Below, in pieces: positions 33,444 through 41,989 of a DNA stretch of 64,000 nucleotides (position 1 is the stretch's first letter; each line of letters begins with the position of its first letter). The position numbers and the translations under genes are program-made. Origin of the DNA: Xiheibacterium sp038325765 (GTDB taxonomy: Bacteria; Myxococcota_A; Polyangia; Nannocystales; Nannocystaceae); contig JBBQJI010000014.1 in NCBI GenBank assembly GCA_038325765.1, forward strand, positions 71,131-135,130, in the 5' to 3' direction. Under the pieces are notes generated by a model. It searched no databases and had not been told where the DNA came from. It saw nothing but the letters and a program-made list of their open reading frames with translations.

Positions 33444-36400
33444 TCACTGGAGCATGGCGCGATACAGGTCGTGATCGAGCAGCGCCCGCGATGCCCACAG
33501 CTCGTCGGCCGCGCGCCGCGCCAGGTCGTCGCAATCGCTGCGGGTCCGCGACCGGCCGTCGCGATCGAAGCACCCACCGCCGCTGATGCCGTCGCGGCCG
33601 CGGGCGATCCACATGCGGTCCTCGGCGATCGCGGTGCCGTCGGGGAGCACGGCGACGCCGCCAATGGCCGGCTGCAACAGCGACCTCCCGACGAACGACG
33701 GTGGCGCCGCCACGCCCGCGGCGTCGAGGACGGTGGGGCCGAGATCGATCTGGCCCGCGACGCGAGGGTCGCGGCCGGTCCGGGCCGCGCCCGGCAGCCA
33801 CAGCAACGCCGGCACCCGATGCGCCCGCACCGGCACCGTCGGATCCCAGCGCTCGGCGCCGGCGAAAGCCTCGAGCTCCGCCGTGCGCGGCAGGCCGGCC
33901 ACGTGATCGCCGTACACGAGCACGACGGTGCGCGCGTCGAGTCCGGCGGCCCGCAGTCCGGCGAAGAAACCCTCGAGCGCCCGGTCGGCGTGGCGCATGC
34001 CCTGCAGATAGTTGCCCAGCGCGGTGCCGTCGAGTTCGCCGAGTTCGAGCTCGGCGAGGTGCGCGGGGAACTCGGTGTAGGGATGGTGGAGGCTCAGCGT
34101 GATGAAGAAGCCGAAGAACGGCTCGCGCAGCGTCGGCAGCACCGCCACCATGCGAGCGAGGAACTCCACGTCAGAGAGCCCCCAGCCGACCATCGGCCCG
34201 GATCCGATCTCGTCGCGGAACATCGAGCGTCCAAAGCCGTAGCGCGGATGGATCGCCGCGCGATTCCAGAAGCCGCGCACGTAGGGGTGGGCCGAGAGCG
34301 TCGCGTAGTCGGCCTCGGCCAGGCGGTGGGCGACGGTGTCGAATTCGTTGTCGGCGCGCAGGAACGCGAGGGCCCCGGTGCGCAGCGGATGGCCCGATTG
34401 CATGACCAGGTACTCGGCGTCGGAGGTCCGCCCCTGGGCGGTCTGATCGAAGACGTGGGTGAAGTGCAGCGCCTCGGCGTCGGCGCCATGCAAAAACGGC
34501 ATGACGCGGGTGCCGTCGACCTCTGCGTCGACCACCCAGCTCTGCAGCGCCTCGATCTGGATCACGACCACGTTCGGGGGCGTGCGAGTGCCTGGTCTTA
34601 TCTGGGTGGGTGCTCGCTGGGTGGGGGCTCGGGGTTGGGCCCGGGCCGCGAACCACGCGTCGACCTCGCGACGCTCCTCGGGCGCCAGCGCATCGACGCC
34701 GATCCACCGACCCAGCTGGCGGCCGACCTCGAACAGGTGGGCGTTCCACAGCCCGAGCCGGCCGACGTTGTCGCGCTCCGAGAACACCCGAGCGCCGACC
34801 GGCGACGCCGCGAGCTCCGCGACGGCCGACGCCGCGGGCGTCGCGAGCACCACCAGCGCGGCGGCGACGACGAGCGTGGGTGCGGTGCCGCCCGACCGCG
34901 GGGGCGCCAGGCCGAAGAGCGTCACCAGCGACGCCAGCGGCCACGCGAGCTGGAGATACTCGGGATGCCACAGCGAGAACACGGTCGCGTGCGCATCGCC
35001 GAGGTGGTGGATGGCGGTGAGCGCCGAGCTCGGCACGATCGAACCAAAGAAGTCGAGATAGCCCAGATCGACCAGGGCCACCGCGAACGCAGCAGCGATC
35101 AGGGCGGCGGCAGCAGCCGTGCGCGCCCGCAACGGGATCGCCATGAGCGGCAGGGCCATCCACGCCGACGCCGATGCCGACGTGACGGCGACGCCGGTCC
35201 ACGCCTCGATGTGGGCCAGATCAGAGAAGATCTCACCGATGCCCAGGCACGCGACCATCGCGTGGGCCGGTGCCCACGCGTGGGCGATCGCGGCGCTCCG
35301 GCGCCCCGGGGGCGCGAGCCGGGCGGCGACGCCGAGCACCGCGAGTGCACACAGACCGGCGGCGGTGACGAGCAATCCCCAGCGCACCACGATCACGCGG
35401 ACGCGCGCGCGCTCGGCCCTCGGCGGCGGCGGGAACCATGCGACGTGCTCGCGGACCATGCCGAGCTCGAGCACCGCCGGGCCGAGCCCGTCGGGGGCCC
35501 GCACGTGCACGTCGATCGTGACCTCCTCGCCCGGGGCGACGTCGCTCGGCAGCTCCGATCGCATGCCCTCGCCCGCGATCGCCACGCCATCGTCGCCGTA
35601 CCAGCGATAGGACATCCGATCGCCGGACTTCGCCGACCACGTGTCGCCGCCCTCGTTGCGGACGCGTACCTGGGCAAAGGTGGTACGGCTGCTCCACAGC
35701 CGCGGGCTCACATCGACGACGACGACCGACCACGCCAGCTGCGGCGGGCCGACGTCGATGACGAAGTCACCCGACGCCGCGCTCGACGGGCCGAGCCACC
35801 GCACGTGCTCGCGGACCGGTCGCCAGCCCACGGTGTAGCGCCCGGGGATCATCGGCAGCTCGAGGGTCGCGTCGAGCGTGACCTCTTCGCCCGGATCGAC
35901 CGCGCCACTGGGCCATGCCGTGCGGACACCGTCGCGCGCCGGCGCGTCCGGGTCGTCGGCGAAGCGATACGACAGCCGGTCGCCCGCCGTGGTCGCCCAT
36001 GCCTCCGTGCCCTCGTTGCGCACGCGCATGCGCACTGCGATCACTTCGCCAGCGTGTCCACGCGCCGGCATGTCGGCGCCCAGCAGCGACCACGCCAGCG
36101 TCGGTGGTGACACCTCGATCGTCACCGACGCGGTGCCGGTGGTGGGCTCGCCGAACCACGCGATGTGCTCGCGTACCGGCTCGAACACCAGCACGTGCGT
36201 GCCGGCGGCCGCAGCGGCCTCGACGTCGGCGGCGAGCTCCACTGACGCCCCGGGCGAGACGACGGGCAGCGGCGTACGGACGCCCTCGTGCACCACCTCC
36301 CGCGCGTCGAGATCGAACCAGTGGTACGCGAGCGCGTCGCCGTGCAGGGGCGACCACGCCGCGCAACCATCGTTGCGCAGGGTCACCGCGATCGGCGCCC

Positions 36401-36932
36401 GCTCACCGGCGACCATGGGCGGCACGTCGTGGACCACGACCGAGAACGCCAGCGGCGGCGCGCCCTCGGCCACGTCGACGGCTGCCCGTCCGCGCGCGTC
36501 GCCAGCCTCGGGCTCGGCGTACCAGCGCACCTTCTCCCGGACCATCGCCCACTCCAGGATGTACCGCCCCGGGCGCTCGGGTCCCCACACGCGGGCGCGG
36601 ACCGTGTGCGTGCGACCGGGCAACACAGTGGCCGTGATCGCAGTGCGCCGACCCTCGCGTTCGACCACCGCGCCGGTGGCATCGAGCCAGTGAAAGGCGA
36701 GGTGATCGCCGGCGGCCGCGCTCCACGTCTGCGCGCCGTCGTTGCGCAGCACCACGTCGACGGTCAGGCCTTCGTCTTGGCACAGCCGCGTCGGCAGGCC
36801 GTGCTCGAGGACGGTGAAGGCCAGATCCTCGTCGGCGCGGGCGCGGCCCACCGGCACGAGCATCACCAACACGATGAAGGCGACGACCAGCACGCCGCGC
36901 GCGGCCCGGCCCGCCGGACCGTCGGGGCTCAC
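33444..36932 (-). CDS. LtaS-type phosphoglycerol-transferase-like protein with four Ig-like repeats
   Basis: 1,162 residues from a GTG that overlaps the def stop (GTGA). After a signal/anchor (1-33) come four repeats of about 120 residues ending near 142, 262, 383 and 503. Each has an RNDG/RNEG..W....GD.L.Y.W strand pair and ends VREHVAWF or a variant. A membrane region of about six segments follows (515-720). The C-terminal domain, from PPNVVVIQIEALQSWVV, is of the LtaS/sulfatase superfamily. The putative threonine nucleophile is in QTAQGRTSDAEYL, the context found in lipoteichoic acid synthase, with a later LVYGDHVAG metal motif. It probably transfers a phospho-alcohol to an envelope polymer. 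The repeats are more often seen in glycosyltransferases. Confidence 0.87.
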   Translation of the reverse strand: MSPDGPAGRAARGVLVVAFIVLVMLVPVGRARADEDLAFTVLEHGLPTRLCQDEGLTVDVVLRNDGAQTWSAAAGDHLAFHWLDATGAVVEREGRRTAITATVLPGRTHTVRARVWGPERPGRYILEWAMVREKVRWYAEPEAGDARGRAAVDVAEGAPPLAFSVVVHDVPPMVAGERAPIAVTLRNDGCAAWSPLHGDALAYHWFDLDAREVVHEGVRTPLPVVSPGASVELAADVEAAAAAGTHVLVFEPVREHIAWFGEPTTGTASVTIEVSPPTLAWSLLGADMPARGHAGEVIAVRMRVRNEGTEAWATTAGDRLSYRFADDPDAPARDGVRTAWPSGAVDPGEEVTLDATLELPMIPGRYTVGWRPVREHVRWLGPSSAASGDFVIDVGPPQLAWSVVVVDVSPRLWSSRTTFAQVRVRNEGGDTWSAKSGDRMSYRWYGDDGVAIAGEGMRSELPSDVAPGEEVTIDVHVRAPDGLGPAVLELGMVREHVAWFPPPPRAERARVRVIVVRWGLLVTAAGLCALAVLGVAARLAPPGRRSAAIAHAWAPAHAMVACLGIGEIFSDLAHIEAWTGVAVTSASASAWMALPLMAIPLRARTAAAAALIAAAFAVALVDLGYLDFFGSIVPSSALTAIHHLGDAHATVFSLWHPEYLQLAWPLASLVTLFGLAPPRSGGTAPTLVVAAALVVLATPAASAVAELAASPVGARVFSERDNVGRLGLWNAHLFEVGRQLGRWIGVDALAPEERREVDAWFAARAQPRAPTQRAPTQIRPGTRTPPNVVVIQIEALQSWVVDAEVDGTRVMPFLHGADAEALHFTHVFDQTAQGRTSDAEYLVMQSGHPLRTGALAFLRADNEFDTVAHRLAEADYATLSAHPYVRGFWNRAAIHPRYGFGRSMFRDEIGSGPMVGWGLSDVEFLARMVAVLPTLREPFFGFFITLSLHHPYTEFPAHLAELELGELDGTALGNYLQGMRHADRALEGFFAGLRAAGLDARTVVLVYGDHVAGLPRTAELEAFAGAERWDPTVPVRAHRVPALLWLPGAARTGRDPRVAGQIDLGPTVLDAAGVAAPPSFVGRSLLQPAIGGVAVLPDGTAIAEDRMWIARGRDGISGGGCFDRDGRSRTRSDCDDLARRAADELWASRALLDHDLYRAMLQ

Positions 36933-37492
36933 ACGATGACCGGCATGCGCTGGTCGTTACTCATGGCGTCGGTCTCGCCATCGTTCTCGGTGTGCCACCG
37001 CTTCATCTTGCGCTTGATCATCTCTTTTTTGACCAGGCCGACCATGTCGACGAGCAGCCGGCCGGTGAGATGATCGTACTCGTGCTGCATCGCGCGACCG
37101 AGCAGGCCGTCGCCGTCGATCTCGAAGCTCACGCCGTGCTCGTCCATGGCGCGGACCTTGACCCATCGCGGTCGCTTCACCTCGACGAAGACACCCGGGA
37201 AGCTCAAGCAGCCCTCCTCGGAGATCGAGATGCCGTGGCCCTCTTCGATGATCTCGGGGTTGACGAACACGACGGGCATGTCGTCTTCGCGGCCGGCGAC
37301 CCGACCGTCGATGAGGAACACCCGCTCGAGTCGCCCCACCTGGATCGCCGCGATGCCGGCCCCGTTGAGGGCGAACATCGTGTCCGCGAGATCGCGCACG
37401 AGTTGCCGCAGCGCATCGTCGAAGACCTCGACGTCGAACGTGGGTTCGCGCAGGCGCGGATCGGGATACTTGACGACGTCGAGCACGGCCAT
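36929..37492 (-). CDS. def: Peptide deformylase
   Basis: Removes the N-formyl group from nascent proteins. 187 residues. All three signature motifs are present: GIAAIQVG (motif 1, with Ala where Leu is common), EGCLSFPG (motif 2, Cys as metal ligand) and QHEYDHLTG (motif 3, the HExxH metal site). The C-terminal KMKRWHTENDGETDAMSN tail is longer than in E. coli but common in other bacteria. It overlaps the start of the LtaS-like gene by four bases, an unusual operon partner for def, which usually neighbours fmt. Confidence 0.95.
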   Translation of the reverse strand: MAVLDVVKYPDPRLREPTFDVEVFDDALRQLVRDLADTMFALNGAGIAAIQVGRLERVFLIDGRVAGREDDMPVVFVNPEIIEEGHGISISEEGCLSFPGVFVEVKRPRWVKVRAMDEHGVSFEIDGDGLLGRAMQHEYDHLTGRLLVDMVGLVKKEMIKRKMKRWHTENDGETDAMSNDQRMPVIV

Positions 37493-37586
37493 GGAGGTGA
37501 CCTCAGGGTAGCTTGCAGGACGCCGCAGTGCTACATGTCCGCCGCACGCGTCGGGCAAGACCACGCCCGCGCCACGGGGCCCCGCC

Positions 37587-38681
37587 ATGAGCACGCTCAC
37601 CGACCAGATCCGCGCTGCGCTCGCCACCGTCAAGGACCCGGCCACGGGCGCCGCGCTCGTCGCGAGCGGACAGCTCGCCGGCGTCGAGGTCGACGAGGCC
37701 ACCCGCGCCGCAACGCTCGTCGTGCACGTCATCTCGCCGGGCTATCCGCTGCAAGGCGCGCTCGATGCGTCGATCCGCACCGCCCTGGGCCCGCTCGCCC
37801 TCGAGCGGTTGACCATCGACTGGCGCCTGCGGGTCCCGTTCAAGCCCGCGCGCGCCGACCTCAACCGCCTACCCACCGTGAAGAACATCATCGCAGTCGC
37901 GGCCGGCAAGGGCGGCGTCGGCAAGAGCACGGTCACGGTCAACATCGCGATGGCGCTGACCAAGCTCGGCGCCAAGGTCGGCATCCTCGACGCGGACATC
38001 TACGGCCCCAGCATCCCCAAGATGCTCGGCACCGCCGAGCGCGAGGCCAGCACCGCCGAGGACGGCGGCGGCATCTCCCCGGCGCTGTACCGCGGCCTGC
38101 CGGTGATGAGCGTCGAGTTCTTCGTCGAGCCGGGCAAGGCGGTGATCTGGCGCGGGCCGATGATCCACAAGCTGCTCACCCAGTTCCTCGAGGACGTCCG
38201 CTGGGGCGACCTCGACTACCTCCTGGTCGACCTGCCGCCCGGCACCGGCGACGCCCAGCTCTCGCTGTGCCAGCTCATCCCGATCACCGGCGCCGTGATC
38301 GTGACGACGCCGCAGGAGGTCGCGCTCATCGACGTGCGCAAGGCGATCAACATGTTCGAGAAGCTCGAGGTGCCGGTCCTCGGCATCGCCGAGAACATGA
38401 GCATCTATTGTTGCCCTGCCTGCGGTCACCGAGCCGAGATCTTCGGCGCCGGCGGTGGCGAGCGGCTCGCCGCCGAGTTCGGCGTCGAGGTCCTCACCCG
38501 CATCCCCATCGAGCCCAAGATCGCCTATGGCGGCGAATCTGGCCGCCCTGTCGTCGAAGACGCCCCCGACAGCGAAGTCGCCCAAGCCTTCTTCGAGCTC
38601 GCCGCCAAGGCCGCCCTCGGCGCCAGCACCCGCAGCGCCACGGGCCCCAAACGCAGCAGCCTCCTCCGCACCGTCGAGTAA
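37587..38681 (+). CDS. mrp: Mrp/ApbC/NBP35 family iron-sulfur carrier ATPase
   Basis: 364 residues. The N-terminal 85 residues are a MIP18/DUF59-like domain (GQLAGVEVDEAT...VHVISPGYPL). The P-loop ATPase follows with AAGKGGVGKSTVTVNIA near 107, DADIYGPSIP, DYLLVDLPPGTGDAQLSL and TTPQEVAL. The bridging cluster-binding CxxC is seen as YCCPACGHRAEIFG near 275. Such proteins assemble and deliver Fe-S clusters in the cytosol, which would serve the many Fe-S enzymes encoded here, including the molybdenum hydroxylase, though they are not co-located. The start is preceded by a 90-base divergent gap from def. Confidence 0.95.
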   Translation: MSTLTDQIRAALATVKDPATGAALVASGQLAGVEVDEATRAATLVVHVISPGYPLQGALDASIRTALGPLALERLTIDWRLRVPFKPARADLNRLPTVKNIIAVAAGKGGVGKSTVTVNIAMALTKLGAKVGILDADIYGPSIPKMLGTAEREASTAEDGGGISPALYRGLPVMSVEFFVEPGKAVIWRGPMIHKLLTQFLEDVRWGDLDYLLVDLPPGTGDAQLSLCQLIPITGAVIVTTPQEVALIDVRKAINMFEKLEVPVLGIAENMSIYCCPACGHRAEIFGAGGGERLAAEFGVEVLTRIPIEPKIAYGGESGRPVVEDAPDSEVAQAFFELAAKAALGASTRSATGPKRSSLLRTVE

Positions 38682-38689
38682 CCGAGCAC

Positions 38690-38785
38690 CGAAGGCGCAA
38701 GCCCCAGAGAGCCCCCAGAGAGCCGAAGGCGGCAAGCCCCAGAGAGCCGAAGGCGCGAGCCCCAGAGAGCCGAAGGCGCGAGCCC
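38690..38785. repeat. Tandem 23-24-base repeats downstream of mrp
   Basis: Three full units of the form ccagagagccgaaggcgcgagcc (one is 24 bases), preceded by partial units, lie just past the mrp stop. The array ends in a run of C. It is followed by a gaaggagcgcaagcg-like sequence that may be another degenerate unit. It is not in a convincing reading frame. It could be a slippage array or part of a transcription-termination region between convergent genes. Confidence 0.75.
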
Positions 38786-38860
38786 CCCCCGACGGACACG
38801 CGGCGCGAAGGAGCGCAAGCGATGGAAGGAGGGGGGCCCCGATGGGCTCCGCCCAGCGGG

Positions 38861-38882
38861 GGGAGGACGCGGCAGTGTCCTC
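38861..38882. terminator. Likely bidirectional hairpin terminator
   Basis: A perfect seven-base stem, ggaggac...gtcctcc, with an eight-base loop lies eight bases before the end of the Lon-N-domain gene and about 180 bases after mrp. The two genes converge on it. There is no T-run, so it may rely on the preceding GC-rich hairpins (for example tgggctccgccca). Confidence 0.4.
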
Positions 38883-38889
38883 CTGATCG

Positions 38890-39600
38890 CTAATTCAACA
38901 TGGAGCGGGGAAACCGCCCGCTGCCGTGCAGTTCGTCGCAGATGTTCTTGCTGCACTCGAGCAGCCACTGCGCACGCTGGTCCGCACACGCGGCATCGAG
39001 GCAGCGCTGCTGGACCTCGAGCAGAGCGGAGCGCGCGTGGGGCTCGGCGTGGGTCGGCAGGCAGCCGAAGGTGGGGAGGATCGCCGCTATCGCATACAGC
39101 AGCACCCGCGCATCGGGAATCATCAGCACCGAGCCCAGCAGCTGCTGATCATCCCCCGGCAGCGACCGGGCGATGCGCTCGAGTTGCGCCTTGAGGACCT
39201 CGACCTGCTCGTCGTCCTGCGGCGGATCCTCGGGGAGGAGCTCGACCGAGAGCTGGCGGAAGCGGGTCACGCACGAAAGTTCTTCGACGGCACGGACCCG
39301 ACGGATGCCCTCGAGGCGGATGAAGCGGCGGCCGTCGGGTAAGCGCTGATGCGAGAGCAGGCGCCCGAGACCGAATACCGGCTCCACATCGGGAGGGCCG
39401 TACCCGTTCTCGTAGCCCGGTAGCAGCAGCGGCACGCCCACATGGCGATGCGATGCGAGCGCGTGATCCACCAGGTCGATGTATCGCGGCTCGAAGACAT
39501 TGAGCGGCAGCACGATCCCAGGCAACAACACCACGTTGGGGAGTGGGAAGATCGGAAGGGCGGCGAGCGCCTCGAGTTCGAGTTCGACGTCGTCGAGCAT
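38890..39600 (-). CDS. Lon N-terminal (substrate-binding) domain protein
   Basis: 236 residues starting MLDDVELELEAL. The segment LPIFPLPNVVLLPGIVLPLNVFEPRY near residue 15 is the hallmark of the PUA-like LON substrate-binding domain. It is followed by EPVFGLGRLLSHQRLPDGR and FIRLEGIRRVRAVEEL, which fit the rest of the domain. There is no ATPase or protease domain, so this is a stand-alone LON-domain protein, sometimes annotated as peptidase S16 Lon domain-containing protein. The C-terminal 80 residues are helical with several cysteines. Function of the stand-alone family is not established. Confidence 0.9.
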   Translation of the reverse strand: MLDDVELELEALAALPIFPLPNVVLLPGIVLPLNVFEPRYIDLVDHALASHRHVGVPLLLPGYENGYGPPDVEPVFGLGRLLSHQRLPDGRRFIRLEGIRRVRAVEELSCVTRFRQLSVELLPEDPPQDDEQVEVLKAQLERIARSLPGDDQQLLGSVLMIPDARVLLYAIAAILPTFGCLPTHAEPHARSALLEVQQRCLDAACADQRAQWLLECSKNICDELHGSGRFPRSMLN

Positions 39601-39898
39601 CGTGCCGTCCGCTAGCGTAGTCGCAAACCGTCCGAACGCCCAGCGGCAACGTCGATGACCGGTGTGCGACGGCCGCGGTCCGGCGCGCCGCTGCAGGCGC
39701 GGGCGCGCCCCTGCGGCGGCGTCGCGACGGCAGCTCGCTCGGCGACGCTGGAAGAACGGAGTTCCGCGGCGGTGCCCACCGCTTGTGCCCCGGCCGCTTG
39801 CCATCGCACCATCGGCTGTCATCCTCCTCGGCCTGCAGCAGCGGCGCGCAGCCGTCACGAACCGGTGACGAGCTTCAAGCAACCGACATCACGTCATG
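39601..39898. other. Intergenic region between two minus-strand genes, no gene recognised
   Basis: About 300 bases upstream of the Lon-domain gene. Open frames here have Arg/Ala-rich, low-quality translations and no plausible start. It probably holds the promoter of the Lon-domain gene and the end of the folE transcript. No clear hairpin, repeat or RNA gene was seen. Confidence 0.45.
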
Positions 39899-40462
39899 TC
39901 ACGCCCGCGGCATCAGGCGATCGCGGAGTTCCGCGCGCTCGCGGAACTCGCCGCGAAACGATGCGGTGACGACCTCGGCATCGTGGCGCTGCTCGGGAAT
40001 GCGCAGGCACGCGTGCTCGCCCACCATGATGCAGGCTGCCCCGCGCGCGCCCAGGTGCGTCATGATCGCGTCGACCACGTCGTTGCATGCGCGCTCTTGC
40101 AGCGTCAGCCGGGCGGTGAAGCAGCGCACCAGATCGCCCAGGCGGCCGAAGCCCACGAGTTTGTCACCGGGCAGGTAGGCCACCGTCGCCCGACCGATGA
40201 ACGGCAAGAGATGATGGGGGCACATGCCGCAGTAGGGGAGCTCGCGGACCACGACCATCTCGGTGGCCGCCTCGCCGAGCACGGGGGCGCCGAGGATCTC
40301 CCCCGGATCCATCGCGCCGCCGGCGAGGAACGCATCGCACCACAGCGTGGCCACGCGATCGGTGGTGCCGACGAAATCGCCCTGGCCGGGCTCGACTCCC
40401 GCGGCGCGCAGCAGCGCGGCGACAGCCTCGCGGATCGCCGCGACGTCGGGCACCCCGATCAC
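39899..40462 (-). CDS. folE: GTP cyclohydrolase I
   Basis: Converts GTP to dihydroneopterin triphosphate, the first step to folates and other pterins. 187 residues from a GTG overlapping the MerR stop. The zinc ligands are visible: Cys and His in GMCPHHLLPFIGRATVAYLPG, and the distal Cys in MVGEHACLRI near residue 155. VVRELPYC and LVGFGRLGDLVRCFTARLTLQERAC are also characteristic. It is slightly shorter at the N-terminus than E. coli FolE. Being last in an operon with a regulator, and near a pteridine-reductase-like SDR, it may serve a regulated pterin rather than housekeeping folate. Confidence 0.95.
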   Translation of the reverse strand: MIGVPDVAAIREAVAALLRAAGVEPGQGDFVGTTDRVATLWCDAFLAGGAMDPGEILGAPVLGEAATEMVVVRELPYCGMCPHHLLPFIGRATVAYLPGDKLVGFGRLGDLVRCFTARLTLQERACNDVVDAIMTHLGARGAACIMVGEHACLRIPEQRHDAEVVTASFRGEFRERAELRDRLMPRA

Positions 40463-41079
40463 CGCAGACGCTCCTGGGCCGCCTCGCCCCCGGTCGTCTC
40501 GTCCTCGACGGGCTCGGGCTCGGTCGCACCGTCACCGAGCACATCCGCCGCGGGTTCGTCGAAGCTCGCGTCGTCGAGATCGCGGCCGCGCCACGCGAGG
40601 CGGAAGCTCGCGGGCAACGACCCGATCGCCGGCAACCGTTCACACTGCTGACAGTTGCGGCGCGTCACCTCGGCTCCGGGCCCCGCGGCGTCGGCAGGCT
40701 GCACGCACTCGCGGCACACCGGCAGCAGCGCGGCGGTACCGCCGAGGTCGGCGCGGAGCTGCGCGAGGATCGCGATCTTGCGCTCGAGTCGCGAGATGTG
40801 CAGGGCGATCAGATGATCGAAGCGGGTCCACGCCTCGACGTCGGTGTTCGGTCGATCGCGCACCGCGAGGAATTCGGTGACCTCGTCGAGACCCCATCCG
40901 GCCTCGCGGAGCTGGATGACGAGCCGAAGCCGCTCGAGCTCGACCGGCGCGAACAGGCGGTGTCCCCCGCTGCTCCTCGACGCGCGCAGCAGGCCCTCGC
41001 GCTCGTAGTACCGCACCGTTCGGGCCGTGCAACCGCTGCCCTCGGTCATGCCCTTGAGCGTGAGCGCCTTGTCCATCAT
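40459..41079 (-). CDS. MerR-family regulator with a cysteine cluster
   Basis: 206 residues. The winged helix is evident: LTLKGMTEGSGCTARTVRYYEREGLLRASRSSGGHRLFAPVELERLRLVIQLREAGWGLDEV. A dimerisation helix follows and then a C-terminal region with CRECVQ and NCQQCERLP, four cysteines paired as C-x2-C twice, which could bind a metal or a cluster. The last 60 residues are acidic and unstructured. Its stop overlaps the folE start, so it may control folE and the divergent SDR gene through the 123-base gap at 41080-41202. The effector is unknown. Confidence 0.88.
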   Translation of the reverse strand: MMDKALTLKGMTEGSGCTARTVRYYEREGLLRASRSSGGHRLFAPVELERLRLVIQLREAGWGLDEVTEFLAVRDRPNTDVEAWTRFDHLIALHISRLERKIAILAQLRADLGGTAALLPVCRECVQPADAAGPGAEVTRRNCQQCERLPAIGSLPASFRLAWRGRDLDDASFDEPAADVLGDGATEPEPVEDETTGGEAAQERLR

Positions 41080-41202
41080 GACCGCATCCGGCGTTCACGC
41101 TGGCTCAGCCCCGGGCCGCTGTCAACGGCGCTCATCCGCGGATCCTCCGGCGACGTGCGCCGGCCCAGCCCCCGCCTGCGGTGCGTGCTAGATTCGAGGT
41201 CC
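41080..41202. promoter_or_regulatory. Divergent promoter region of merR-folE and the SDR gene
   Basis: A 123-base gap with the two start codons facing away from each other. MerR regulators usually bind such shared regions. I see no convincing dyad with the usual 19-20-base spacer, so this rests on gene arrangement only. Confidence 0.35.
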
Positions 41203-41976
41203 ATGGCAGATGAACGCCCGGCCGCGAGGATCGCACTGGTCACCGGTGGCGCGGTGCGGATCGGTCGAGCGATCGTCACCGCGCTGGCGCGGGACCACTG
41301 GCGGGTGTGGATCCATCACCATCGATCCGTCGAGCCGGCACGCGAGCTCGCGCGAGTGCTCGGCGAGCACGCCGTCGTCGGACTGGTGGGCGGCGACCTC
41401 GCCGACGCCGACGCACGGGAGCGCGTGTGTGCGACGGTCCTCGATCGCAGCGGCCCCGCGGCTGGCCGCGTCGATCTGCTGGTCAACAACGCCGCGTCGT
41501 TCGAGCACGGCCCTTTCCTCGAGCGCGACGACGCCGACCTCGCGCGCGTGCTCGCGACCAACCTCGTCGCGCCGCTGTCGCTGACGCGTCGCATCGCACC
41601 GGCGTTGACGCGCACGCTGGGCTCGATCGTGAACATCGTCGACGTGGCCGGGCTCCACCCGCTGCGCGGTTACGCCGACCACTGCATCGCCAAGGCCGGC
41701 CTCGAGATGGCGACGCGGGCGCTCGCGGCCGAGCTCGCGCCGCTGCGCGTCAACGCGGTTGCCCCTGGCACCGTGGCGTGGCCGACCGACGGTCGCCACG
41801 ACGAGGGATCGGCGGCCCGCGCCGCCGTGCTGCAGCAGATCCCGTTGGGTCGCATCGGAACGCCCGAGGACATCGCCCGTGCGGTGCTGTACCTCGCGGA
41901 CGCTCCGTTCGTGACGGGGACCTGCATGATCGTCGACGGCGGACGGGTGGCGGCCACCGGCGGCGCGCGCAGCTGA
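41203..41976 (+). CDS. SDR oxidoreductase, pteridine-reductase-like, with His at the catalytic Tyr position
   Basis: 257 residues of the short-chain dehydrogenase fold. The cofactor motif TGGAVRIGRAI and the following WIHHHRSVEPA resemble pteridine reductases (PTR1/FolM), whose pattern is TGGAxRxG with a basic NADPH-phosphate pocket. VDLLVNNAASFE and SIVNIVDVAGLHPLRG follow. The active-site segment reads GYADHCIAKAGLEMA. By alignment of the CIAKAG helix the catalytic Tyr of Y-x3-K is replaced by His, and the nearest Tyr is three residues earlier. RVNAVAPGTVAWP and the C-terminal TGTCMIVDGG complete the fold. It lies divergent from the merR-folE operon, supporting a pterin substrate. Confidence 0.88.
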   Translation: MADERPAARIALVTGGAVRIGRAIVTALARDHWRVWIHHHRSVEPARELARVLGEHAVVGLVGGDLADADARERVCATVLDRSGPAAGRVDLLVNNAASFEHGPFLERDDADLARVLATNLVAPLSLTRRIAPALTRTLGSIVNIVDVAGLHPLRGYADHCIAKAGLEMATRALAAELAPLRVNAVAPGTVAWPTDGRHDEGSAARAAVLQQIPLGRIGTPEDIARAVLYLADAPFVTGTCMIVDGGRVAATGGARS

Positions 41977-41989
41977 CCGGTCGGCCGCC

